Source: Chrysophaeum taylorii
Taxonomy: Eukaryota > Sar > Pelagophyceae > Pelagomonadales > Pelagomonadaceae
Direction: 5' to 3'
Assembly (NCBI GenBank): GCA_029834535.1
Contig: JAQMWT010000344.1
Span: forward strand, 248,001-312,000
DNA length: 64,000 nucleotides
Of the stretch, positions 34,301 through 45,621 are shown piece after piece (the first letter of the stretch is position 1; each line of letters begins with the position of its first letter). The translations under genes and the position numbers were made by a program. The notes beneath the pieces are model-generated. The model did not search any database, had not been told where the DNA came from, and was given only the letters and a program-made list of their open reading frames with translations.

Positions 34301-37300
34301 CATTTCTGACGGGAGCACGATCAACTTCAACACGCTTCCGACGGACGACGTCGAGATCATCGCAATAGTGAGCGCAACGAACACGAACATAAGCAGCGTC
34401 GCGTTCAATCTCAACAACGGTGGGCTCGAGACGAGCGATAGTGGCGAGCCGTACGAGCTTTTCGGAAACCTGAGCGCCACCAGCGCGCTCAACTTTTCGA
34501 TGATCGAGCAAACGCTCGAGGCCACGCCGTATTCGGTTGATGGGCTTGTTGGGGAGACGTACTCGGTGTCCTTCAGCGTTATCGCGGCGACCCCCGCGCC
34601 CACCGTGACCGTCAGCATCGCCGTGGTCGAGTTTGTATTGATTGACGCTGAAACTGGTGGGCAGCTTGCGGTCATTTCTGACGGGAGCACGATCAACTTC
34701 AACGCGCTTCCGACGGACGACGTCGAGATCATCGCAATAGTGAGCGCAACGAACACGAACATAAGCAGCGTCGCGTTCAATCTCAACAACGGTGGGCTCG
34801 AGACGAGCGATAGCGGCGAGCCGTACGAGCTTTTCGGAAACCTGAGCGCCACCAGCGCGCTCAACTTTTCGATGATCGAGCAAACGCTCGAGGCCACGCC
34901 GTATTCGGTTGATGGGCTTGTTGGGGAGACGTACTCGGTGTCCTTCAGCGTTATCGCGGCGACCCCCGCGCCCACCGTGACCGTCAGCATCGCCGTGGTC
35001 GAGTTTGTATTGATTGATGCTGAGACGGGTGGGCAGCTTGCGGTCATTTCTGACGGGAGCACGATCAACTTCAACGCGCTTCCGACGGACGACGTCGAGA
35101 TCATCGCAATAGTGAGCGCAACGAACACGAACATAAGCAGCGTCGCGTTCAATCTCAACAACGGTGGGCTCGAGACGAGCGATAGCGGCGAGCCGTACGA
35201 GCTTTTCGGAAACCTGAGCGCCACCAGCGCGCTCAACTTTTCGATGATCGAGCAAACGCTCGAGGCCACGCCGTATTCGGTTGATGGGCTTGTTGGGGAG
35301 ACGTACTCGGTGTCCTTCAGCGTCATCGCGGCGACCACCGCGCCCACCGTGACCGTCAGCATCGCCGTGGTCGAGTTTGTCCTGATTGACGCTGAGACGG
35401 GTGGGCAGCTTGCGGTCATTTCTGACGGGAGCACGATCAACTTCAACGCGCTTCCGACGGACGACGTCGAGATCATCGCAATAGTGAGCGCAACGAACAC
35501 GAACATAAGCAGCGTCGCGTTCAATCTCAACAACGGTGGGCTCGAGACGAGCGATAGTGGCGAGCCGTACGAGCTTTTCGGAAACCTGAGCGCCACCAGC
35601 GCGCTCAACTTTTCGATGATCGAGCAAACGCTCGAGGCCACGCCGTATTCGGTTGATGGGCTTGTTGGGGAGACGTACTCGGTGTCCTTCAGCGTCATCG
35701 CGGCGACCACCGCGCCCACCGTGACCGTCAGCATCGCCGTGGTCGAGTTTGTCCTGATTGACGCTGAGACGGGTGGGCAGCTTGCGGTCATTTCTGACGG
35801 GAGCACGATCAACTTCAACACGCTTCCGACGGACGACGTCGAGATCATGGCAATAGTGAGCGCAACGAACACGAACATAAGCAGCGTCGCGTTCAATCTC
35901 AACAACGGTGGGCTCGAGACGAGCGATAGTGGCGAGCCGTACGAGCTTTTCGGAAACCTGAGCGCCACCAGCGCGCTCAACTTTTCGATGATCGAGCAAA
36001 CGCTCGAGGCCACGCCGTATTCGGTTGATGGGCTTGTTGGGGAGACGTACTCGGTGTCCTTCAGCGTTATCGCGGCGACCCCCGCGCCCACCGTGACCGT
36101 CAGCATCGCCGTGGTCGAGTTTGTATTGATTGATGCTGAGACGGGTGGGCAGCTTGCGGTCATTTCTGACGGGAGCACGATCAACTTCAACGCGCTTCCG
36201 ACGGACGACGTCGAGATCATCGCAATAGTGAGCGCAACGAACACGAACATAAGCAGCGTCGCGTTCAATCTCAACAACGGTGGGCTCGAGACGAGCGATA
36301 GTGGCGAGCCGTACGAGCTTTTCGGGAACCTGAGCGCCACCAGCGCGCTCAACTTTTCGATGATCGAGCAAACGCTCGAGGCCACGCCGTATTCGGTTGA
36401 TGGGCTTGTTGGGGAGACGTACTCGGTGTCCTTCAGCGTCATCGCGGCGACCGGCGCGCCCACCGTGACCGTCAGCATCGCCGTGGTCGAGTTTGTTCTG
36501 ATTGACGCTGAGACGGGTGGGCAGCTTGCGGTCATCTCTGACGGGAGCACGATCAACTTCAACACGCTTCCGACGGACGACGTCGAGATCATCGCAATAG
36601 TGAGCGCAACGAACACGAACATAAGCAGCGTCGCGTTCAATCTCAACAACGGTGGGCTCGAGACGAGCGATAGCGGCGAGCCGTACGAGCTTTTCGGAAA
36701 CCTGAGCGCCACCAGCGCGCTCAACTTTTCGATGATCGAGCAAACGCTCGAGGCCACGCCGTATTCGGTTGATGGGCTTGTTGGGGAGACGTACTCGGTG
36801 TCCTTCAGCGTCATCGCGGCGACCACCGCGCCCACCGTGACCGTCAGCATCGCCGTGGTCGAGTTTGTCCTGATTGACGCTGAGACGGGTGGGCAGCTTG
36901 CGGTCATCTCTGACGGGAGCACGATCAACTTCAACACGCTTCCGACGGACGACGTCGAGATCATGGCAATAGTGAGCGCAACGAACACGAACATAAGCAG
37001 CGTCGCGTTCAATCTCAACAACGGTGGGCTCGAGACGAGCGATAGTGGCGAGCCGTACGAGCTTTTCGGAAACCTGAGCGCCACCAGCGCGCTCAACTTT
37101 TCGATGATCGAGCAAACGCTCGAGGCCACGCCGTATTCGGTTGATGGGCTTGTTGGGGAGACGTACTCGGTGTCCTTCAGCGTTATCGCGGCGACCCCCG
37201 CGCCCACCGTGACCGTCAGCATCGCCGTGGTCGAGTTTGTATTGATTGATGCTGAGACGGGTGGGCAGCTTGCGGTCATTTCTGACGGGAGCACGATCAA

Positions 37301-40300
37301 CTTCAACGCGCTTCCGACGGACGACGTCGAGATCATCGCAATAGTGAGCGCAACGAACACGAACATAAGCAGCGTCGCGTTCAATCTCAACAACGGTGGG
37401 CTCGAGACGAGCGATAGCGGCGAGCCGTACGAGCTTTTCGGAAACCTGAGCGCCACCAGCGCGCTCAACTTTTCGATGATCGAGCAAACGCTCGAGGCCA
37501 CGCCGTATTCGGTTGATGGGCTTGTTGGGGAGACGTACTCGGTGTCCTTCAGCGTCATCGCGGCGACCCCCGCGCCCACCGTGACCGTCAGCGTTGCCGT
37601 GGTCGAGTTTGTCCTGATTGACGCTGAGACGGGTGGGCAGCTTGCGGTCATTTCTGACGGGAGCACGATCAACTTCAACGCGCTTCCGACGGACGACGTC
37701 GAGATCATCGCAATAGTGAGCGCAACGAACACGAACATAAGCAGCGTCGCGTTCAATCTCAACAACGGTGGGCTCGAGACGAGCGATAGCGGCGAGCCGT
37801 ACGAGCTTTTCGGAAACCTGAGCGCCACCAGCGCGCTCAACTTTTCGATGATCGAGCAAACGCTCGAGGCCACGCCGTATTCGGTTGATGGGCTTGTTGG
37901 GGAGACGTACTCGGTGTCCTTCAGCGTCATCGCGGCGACCGGCGCGCCCACCGTGACCGTCAGCGTTGCCGTGGTCGAGTTTGTTCTGATTGACGCTGAG
38001 ACGGGTGGTCAGCTTGCTGTCATTTCTGACGGGAGCACGATCAACTTCAACGCGCTTCCGACAGACGACGTCGAGATCATCGCAATAGTGAGCGCAACGA
38101 ACACGAACATAAGCAGCGTCGCGTTCAATCTCAACAACGGTGGGCTCGAGACGAGCGATAGTGGCGAGCCGTACGAGCTTTTCGGAAACCTGAGCGCCAC
38201 CAGCGCGCTCAACTTTTCGATGATCGAGCAAACGCTCGAGGCCACGCCGTATTCGGTTGATGGGCTTGTTGGGGAGACGTACTCGGTGTCCTTCAGCGTC
38301 ATCGCGGCGACCGGCGCGCCCACCGTGACCGTCAGCGTTGCCGTGGTCGAGTTTGTTCTGATTGACGCTGAGACGGGTGGTCAGCTTGCTGTCATTTCTG
38401 ACGGGAGCACGATCAACTTCAACGCGCTTCCGACAGACGACGTCGAGATCATCGCAATAGTGAGCGCAACGAACACGAACATAAGCAGCGTCGCGTTCAA
38501 TCTCAACAACGGTGGGCTCGAGACGAGCGATAGTGGCGAGCCGTACGAGCTTTTCGGAAACCTGAGCGCCACCAGCGCGCTCAACTTTTCGATGATCGAG
38601 CAAACGCTCGAGGCCACGCCGTATTCGGTTGATGGGCTTGTTGGGGAGACGTACTCGGTGTCCTTCAGCGTTATCGCGGCGACCCCCGCGCCCACCGTGA
38701 CCGTCAGCATCGCCGTGGTCGAGTTTGTATTGATTGATGCTGAGACGGGTGGGCAGCTTGCGGTCATTTCTGACGGGAGCACGATCAACTTCAACGCGCT
38801 TCCGACAGACGACGTCGAGATCATCGCAATAGTGAGCGCAACGAACACGAACATAAGCAGCGTCGCGTTCAATCTCAACAACGGTGGGCTCGAGACGAGC
38901 GATAGCGGCGAGCCGTACGCGCTTTTCGGAAACCTGAGCGCCACCAGCGCGCTCAACTTTTCGATGATCGAGCAAACGCTCGAGGCCACGCCGTATTCGG
39001 TTGATGGGCTTGTTGGGGAGACGTACTCGGTGTCCTTCAGCGTCATCGCGGCGACCGGCGCGCCCACCGTGACCGTCAGCGTTGCCGTGGTCGAGTTTGT
39101 TCTGATTGACGCTGAGACGGGTGGGCAGCTCGCTGTCATTTCTGACGGGAGCACGATCAACTTCAACGCGCTTCCGACAGACGACGTCGAGATCATCGCA
39201 ATAGTGAGCGCAACGAACACGAACATAAGCAGCGTCGCGTTCAATCTCAACAACGGTGGGCTCGAGACGAGCGATAGTGGCGAGCCGTACGAGCTTTTCG
39301 GAAACCTGAGCGCCACCAGCGCGCTCAACTTTTCGATGATCGAGCAAACGCTCGAGGCCACGCCGTATTCGGTTGATGGGCTTGTTGGGGAGACGTACTC
39401 GGTGTCCTTCAGCGTCATCGCGGCGACCGGCGCGCCCACCGTGACCGTCAGCGTTGCCGTGGTCGAGTTTGTTCTGATTGACGCTGAGACGGGTGGTCAG
39501 CTTGCTGTCATTTCTGACGGGAGCACGATCAACTTCAACGCGCTTCCGACAGACGACGTCGAGATCATCGCAATAGTGAGCGCAACGAACACGAACATAA
39601 GCAGCGTCGCGTTCAATCTCAACAACGGTGGGCTCGAGACGAGCGATAGCGGCGAGCCGTACGAGCTTTTCGGAAACCTGAGCGCCACCAGCGCGCTCAA
39701 CTTTTCGATGATCGAGCAATCACTCGAGGCCACGCCGTATTCGGTTGATGGGCTTGTTGGGGAGACGTACTCGGTGTCCTTCAGCGTTATCGCGGCGACC
39801 ACCGCGCCCACCGTGACCGTCAGCATCGCCGTGGTCGAGTTTGTCCTGATTGACGCTGAGACGGGTGGGCAGCTTGCGGTCATTTCTGACGGGAGCACGA
39901 TCAACTTCAACGCGCTTCCGACGGACGACGTCGAGATCATCGCAATAGTGAGCGCAACGAACACGAACATAAGCAGCGTCGCGTTCAATCTCAACAACGG
40001 TGGGCTCGAGACGAGCGATAGCGGCGAGCCGTACGAGCTTTTCGGAAGCCTGAGCGCCACCAGCGCGCTCAACTTTTCGATGATCGAGCAAACGCTCGAG
40101 GCCACGCCGTATACGGTTGATGGGCTTGTTGGGGAGACGTACTCGGTGTCCTTCAGCGTCATCGACGCGACCCCCGCGCCCACCGTGACCGTCAGCGTTG
40201 CCGTGGTCGAGTTTGTCCTGATTGACGCTGAGACGGGTGGGCAGCTTGCGGTCATTTCTGACGGGAGCACGATCAACTTCAACGCGCTTCCGACGGACGA

Positions 40301-43300
40301 CGTCGAGATCATCGCAATAGTGAGCGCAACGAACACGAACATAAGCAGCGTCGCGTTCAATCTCAACAACGGTGGGCTCGAGACGAGCGATAGTGGCGAG
40401 CCGTACGAGCTTTTCGGAAACCTGAGCGCCACCAGCGCGCTCAACTTTTCGATGATCGAGCAAACGCTCGAGGCCACGCCGTATTCGGTTGATGGGCTTG
40501 TTGGGGAGACGTACTCGGTGTCCTTCAGCGTCATCGCGGCGACCACCGCGCCCACCGTGACCGTCAGCATCGCCGTGGTCGAGTTTGTATTGATTGACGC
40601 TGAGACGGATGGGCAGCTTGCGGTCATTTCTGACGGGAGCACGATCAACTTCAACGCGCTTCCGACGGACGACGTCGAGATCATCGCAATAGTGAGCGCA
40701 ACGAACACGAACATAAGCAGCGTCGCGTTCAATCTCAACAACGGTGGGCTCGAGACAAGCGATAGCGGCGAGCCGTACGAGCTTTTCGGAAACCTGAGCG
40801 CCACCAGCGCGCTCAACTTTTCGATGATCGAGCAAACGCTCGAGGCCACGCCGTATTCGGTTGATGGGCTTGTTGGGGAGACGTACTCGGTGTCCTTCAG
40901 CGTCATCGCGGCAACATCGGCGCCTAGTTCGACTGTGTGGCTGACGGTGACGAGGCTCATTCTTGTCGATGCAGATGAAGATGTCGATTTGTTTGATGTT
41001 TTCAGTGGTTCGACGATAAATTTGAATGTCTTGCCTACTGAAAACTTGAATCTTGTTGCGGAAATACTTGCGTTTGGGACCAACGTAAGTTCTGTTGTTT
41101 TTGATCTTAATGGTGGGTACTTTGTGTCGAATGCGACAGGGCGCGCGCCTTTTTCTTTATTTGGCAACTCTGGTTTTAACTACTCAGCTGGGAGTTTCGA
41201 GGAAGGTTATTATGTGCTTCGGACTACTCCGTTTGGGACTGATGGCACTGTTGGCAAAACTTCAGTTTACAATTTTTCCGTAGTAGCTGCAACGTCTATT
41301 CCAACGTCTACTCCAACCAGAGCTCCATTGGTTGCATCTTCACTACCAACGGCTGCTAGCAGCACAATTCCGACATTGGCACCGTCGAGTACACCTACGT
41401 CCGCATCATCGAGAGCTGTCGTGAATTTAAACATTACTCAGTTTTTGCTTGTGGATGCTGTCACTGGTGTTGTGATTGGAACCTTGCAAGAGGGCAATAC
41501 TGTCGAAATAAGCCAGGATACTATCGACATCATTGCCGTCGTAGTTGCTGTGGGCACGACCGTTCTTGATGTTACCTTCGATCTTAACAATGGTGAAGTT
41601 ACTTCAGCTTCCACCGGGGTGGCATACGGCGGCCAGTATTCGCTCTTTAATGGCGCTACAGATTACGTATTCGAAGCAGGCGAGCATGTTCTTTATGCTG
41701 TGCCTTACGATACCGACGGATACACTGGTACCGGATTGACGGTACATTTCACTGTTGTTGATGTGCCTTCGGCGGTGCCCACGACAATACCGACGGCGTT
41801 TGCTTTGAATGACAGCAGTGAGATGACACTCGGCCTGAAGAGCTACGTCGTGGTTCGTGAAGATGGGACAGAACTTGCATACGATGTAGGGGACGAACTT
41901 TATGTTGGTGAGACAATCACGATGACGCTTGAATTCATTGCAAATCACATCCGAAATTTTACCCTTACTACACTTCTTTGTGTTGCTGGCGACGACGACG
42001 CCGTCGATCCTTGCGGTGAAGTTGTGGACTTGGTCGTGGCGAATTATACTGTTTCTGTGGATCACACGGTGAATGACAATTTCCTTGTATACAAATACAC
42101 AGTTCCGCTGCCAGTCCCAGTCGGGCTGCTCGACAACTTTCGCTTTGTGACCGATGTCCACGCTGATGGTCCTCACAGCATACTTATATATTTCGACGGC
42201 AGACGGCGATTAGGTTCTTATCTCAATGGTTCTATTGCTTTCGGACGTGGCAATATAACCACCTTCTACACTGGCGAGTTTGCCATCGTCCTGGATGATG
42301 TTGTTGTTCACCAGGACGTTGAGTCGACAGCCCCATCGACTCGGCCTTCTGTTGCACCTGTTCAGCAACCATCTGCTTTCAGTCTTACACCTACTGTGAT
42401 ACCGTCTGCCTCTACGACATTGACACCATCGATAGCAAAGATACCGTCGCCCACATCGGCACCAGTGTCGGAAATGGTGATTTTGTCGTCAGCACCGTCA
42501 GCAGCGCCGAGCGCTGATGAGAGATTCCCGTCGCCCATTCCGTCCATGACGCCCTCTGTTTTACCCTCAATTATGCCAACTCCGCCACACAGCGGCTTTG
42601 AGCCTATTCCAACAATGGTGGTGGGGTATTCCACAGCTGTGCCTACCATTTTCCCTACCCTCGAACCGACACTCAAACCTACTGTCGAACCTACTCTCAA
42701 ATCCAGCGAGCCGCCAACAAGTGAGCTCGAAAGGTTGTCATCTTCTCTGTCGAGGCCACCCACACTTTCTTTTGCTCCCAGCATTGCACCTATAACGGCA
42801 AGTGTCTTCGCTGCGTTGAACGCAGATCCGCTTGCCAAAGATGCTGGCGTTTATACGCGCAGTCGAAGAGCATGCGAGTATGCGGTTTTCTTGGTCACCT
42901 CCTCGGCGATAATCGTCATCGTCGCAGCCCGGCGAGAGCGAAGGAAAATTACGAGTTTGATTAGATATAGTTTCACCCCACGACCTGTTCTGGTGCTATA
43001 TGTCTTCTTCAGTGTCGTTGATGCTGGCATGGATGAGATATTTCTTTGTTATCGCCACGCTGACCGCGATTGGGATTTTTTTTACATGGCGCTGGGTATC
43101 ATTTTCTCGCGTGTTCTAGTGACTGCCCTCGCTGTTCGGCATCTTGCGCAAAACGCGCAGAAATACCGCGCAACTCTCAATTTGAAGGCCATGCAGGGCG
43201 GAAATGTTGTCTATAGTTCAATTCTCATTATCGCTGCGACGCACGGGCCATGGCTCCTGGTGCTCCTCCCATGGCAGGACACGACATTCGCACGCAGACT

Positions 43301-44046
43301 TTCTGGCTTCTCGCATCCGGCGGTCTTCATGTTCTCTATAGGACTTGCCGGCGTTTCCGCTTCATTGCACCTGGCGACAAAAATCACTTTTCTTGCGGCC
43401 TCTTTCAAAGCAGAGCCAACCACGATAATTGGGATTGTTACAAACACGCTTAGCTTACTGTGAGTTTCGATCGCGTGTAGTTTTGTGCTCGATTGCGTTG
43501 CATTTAGGTTTTTAGCGCAAACCTTTTTCCGAGCTGTCGTACGCCACCTCCTTGACTCGGACGAAGGTTCATACTTCGATTTCGAAGAGTTTTTCTATGA
43601 CGACTCTCATCTGGTAAGAACCTGCGGAGTCATTTCGCGTTACAGCGTAGATTGCTGCCGATATCCTACTCACCTCTTTCCCACCGCAGCCCGAGCTCGG
43701 AGCCGTCGATGCAATGAACTCGCAAGACACTGATATGTGGAGTGAGATTCTAACAGAGCAGTCCGAATCAGACAGCAAGAGTCTTCCACAGATTTGTGTT
43801 GAATTTGATACCGTCACATATGACGCGAGAGCACATGACACCCAATCAGAAGTGGCACCTCCTCACGAACCGCGCACCACGACGATGTTCAACAACCTCG
43901 ATGGTGCGGACGACGACGCTGCGAATGCAACCACGACATCTATCGTTTTTGGTGAACCTACGGAGGCGCGTACGCATCCGCCGAACACAGCTACTTCACC
44001 CGACGGCAATATGGAGGAGTGGCCGGAAGTACAGATCATCGTCTGA
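16311..44046 (+). CDS. Giant (~9,203-aa) surface protein: beta-helix head, Pro/Ser/Thr stalk, 30-fold Ig-like array, multi-pass membrane anchor
   Basis: Spliced CDS 16311-43459, 43508-43613, 43690-44046 (27,612 nt). The start is the ATG at 16311 or 16323, because either gives a signal peptide (MRLFIGLAALWGRRCGA). Domains: residues ~100-330, Gly-rich beta-helix-like rungs (GGAIRLDD, GGGAGVYVG, GGGLYIRG, GGGAYLF); ~350-4358, PSxxPS/PTxxPT stalk; ~4359-4483, a diverged Ig-like copy; ~4484-8203, 30 copies of a 124-residue domain (VVEFVLIDAETGGQLAVISD, SSVAFNLNNG); two more diverged copies; a unique domain (DNA ~41806-42330) with SYVVVREDGTELAYDVGDEL; a short second PT stretch; about six TM helices from DNA 42868; a tail of ~140 acidic/polar residues. 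The Ig-like domain resembles one found beside malectin-type modules in bacterial surface proteins, from memory. It has three N-glycosylation sequons per repeat. Likely a cell-surface adhesin, wall protein or receptor; ligand unknown. An undetected 5' intron is possible. Confidence 0.8.
17361..29385 (+). repeat. Pro-Ser/Thr (PSxxPS) coding repeat, stalk of the giant protein
   Basis: About 4,000 residues built on a 4-residue (12-nt) unit, P-S/T-x-x. The first part (17361 to about 19490) is irregular. The middle is organised in higher-order repeats, listed separately, and the last ~420 bp is degraded and more AT-rich. Such regions are normally heavily O-glycosylated, extended rods. The antisense strand and another sense frame stay open by composition; those frames are not genes. 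Confidence 0.95.
19495..28962 (+). repeat. Higher-order repeats of 612 or 648 bp in the stalk (15 copies)
   Basis: The landmark gtgttccgagctcgttaccg recurs (slightly altered in later copies) at 19495, 20143, 20755, 21367, 22015, 22663, 23311, 23923, 24535, 25147, 25759, 26371, 27019, 27667 and 28315. Spacings are 612 (204 aa) or 648 (216 aa). The 36-bp difference is a 12-residue insert in the line …STPSTIPSSLPSILPSSQPS versus …STPSSQPS. All lengths keep the frame. The last three or four copies are the most diverged. Confidence 0.9.
29761..40920 (+). repeat. Tandem run of 30 x 372 bp (124-aa Ig-like domain)
   Basis: Exactly 30 units of 372 bp, with boundaries at 29761 + 372n; the phase marker is cgcccaccgtgaccgtcagc. 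Copies differ by only a few bases. The linker residue before APTVTVS is P, T or G, and the following word is SIAV or SVAV. Private changes include Tyr for Asp at ~33564 (VISYGST), a loss of one sequon at ~40047 (FGSLS) and IDAT at ~40165. No unit is interrupted. Diverged relatives flank the run at 29386-29755, 40921-41290 and about 41420-41765. Confidence 0.97.
43460..43507 (+). other. Intron 1 of the giant gene (48 nt)
   Basis: Donor GTGAGT after …TTACT, acceptor GCATTTAG. Without splicing the frame stops at 43461-43463 in the middle of a hydrophobic helix. With splicing the helix continues (TNTLSLLFLAQTFFRAVV). Phase 2. Confidence 0.75.
43614..43689 (+). other. Intron 2 of the giant gene (76 nt)
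   Basis: Donor GTAAGA after …TCATCTG, a pyrimidine-rich end, acceptor CCACCGCAG. Splicing joins the phase-0 frame …FYDDSHL to PELGAVDAMNSQDT…, which runs to a TGA at 44044-44046. Confidence 0.7.
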
Positions 44047-45621
44047 CTTCATATGATCTAGGATTTGGACGTCGTGCTTTAGAAACACATTCTGCATTGC
44101 GCCTGCCACGTACCTTTTCGACGAAGCCGGCTTGACGTGGATCTCGACTGCTGCGTTCCTTGCTACCCTCTCGCTCATTCGCACTTTGTCCCCTCCCCTC
44201 TCCACCCAAGGGGGTTCGAATAGGGGGACCAACAGGGGCGCGCCGCGAGGTGTTTTGGCCGTATATACTAAGCTAAGCCTCTATTATGTGCATAGTTTTC
44301 CTGCGCGAGCATCCTGCGCGAGCATGCGAAGAAGCTGAGATATTCGGTGTGTCGCGATTGGCGTGTGGCAGTTTCGAACCAGCGAAGGGGTCGCGGGAAA
44401 ATATCGAAGTCAGAATAGAAGAAAGGGGATATTGGCATATTATTGCCGATCCAGCGTGCAGGGCTTGGGAACGGCCGCTTCCAGGGGTGGGAGGTTGCGC
44501 GCGAGAACAACGTTTTGATGGACGTTGCCCCCCCCCCCCCCGCGCTAGAGTTTCGTGCCCGTCGGGGGGGTGGGTCTGCAAACCCCAGCACCAGAGTTTC
44601 GTGCTAGCGTTAGGGGGGTCTGACCACCGCGCGCGCGGGCTAGAAGAGGGCTTAAAGCGAGGTTTGCTTGCCTTGCTTGCCAGGCGGTCAGCAGAGCTAT
44701 AGACCAACGGACAGCCACGGACGGGGAGCCGGCGACTCTGTCAGGAAGGGGCGATTCTGCTAGCCTCGCGCTCTTCGCGGACATTGTTGTTGGAGAATCG
44801 AACCAGAGGGAGTGCGGCTGGAGGGGGAGCACTGTTCCACAGCCATACGCGCGACTACGAACCGCAAAACTTGACGAGGTAATGCATGCATCCTGTGCTC
44901 AAGACGACGACGATGACGCCCGGGTGAACATGGATGAGGCCAACGAGCCCCACTCCGTCGACGAGCCCGCCCTCGAGCATTAGGAAGAGAGCCTTGCTCC
45001 CGAGGAGAACCTCTGCGACTACCGCATAGACCTCTAAGACGCCACGTTCTTCCACGAGGCCGCCACATTCCTTGCGCCTCATTTAGCGTCGCCACACACC
45101 CCCCTCGAACCTCAATTTCCGTGCCAAACTGTAGCCTACCTTTTAGAGGCATTCTGGTGCTGCAGCGCCCGTCGTCCTGGGAAGCGGGGGGCACCGAACC
45201 CCCCAGCGATATGGACAAGTTTAATGCGGGGGGTCACCGACCACCAGCGCTAAACTTTCGCGCTGGGGAAGGGGGGGGAGGGTTCGTCGTGATCTCGCGC
45301 GCCCCCTCCCGGCAGCGGCTGTCGCCGCGCCCAGAGACGCGGCGGCGAAAGACAGGGAAGAATGGGAAGTGATGCCACGGGGTGGCACACTTAAAGTACT
45401 CGACCGAGAAATGTCGAGCTAGGAATTGGAGGGGAAGATGAACTTGACGTCGGATAAGAGAGCTTAAAATTTAACTTTAAGTTAAAAATAGGCCCTAGCA
45501 TCCGTTTTCGAACACACTAGGAGAAACCCTCGTTACTCGTTCAAAAGTGCGATCGTCGTGGTGCAAATGGTTTGCACCACCAAAGAGCCGTTCGATCTTC
45601 TGTTGGGCGCCTGGCGCGACG
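44047..45621. other. Intergenic, low-complexity; no supported gene
   Basis: G/C homopolymers (12 or more C at ~44526; G runs near 44565 and 45270) and two loosely similar segments around 44560-44640 and 45200-45260 (…ccaccagcgctaaactttcgc…). Frames on both strands are short and overlapping. A near-perfect 7-bp-arm palindrome, ttaactttaagttaa, lies at ~45471-45485. Confidence 0.4.

Noticed and set aside
31164-39719. A 2,851-codon antisense frame, and further antisense frames of 350-1,220 codons, over the 30 x 372-bp run.
   Set aside because: 372 is divisible by three and the unit happens to lack stops in these frames, so any one open unit gives a giant ORF. Substitutions follow the sense frame.
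44286-44702. 138-codon plus-strand ORF and overlapping minus ORFs.
   Set aside because: They run through C and G homopolymers with no conserved motif and contradict each other; treated as noise.
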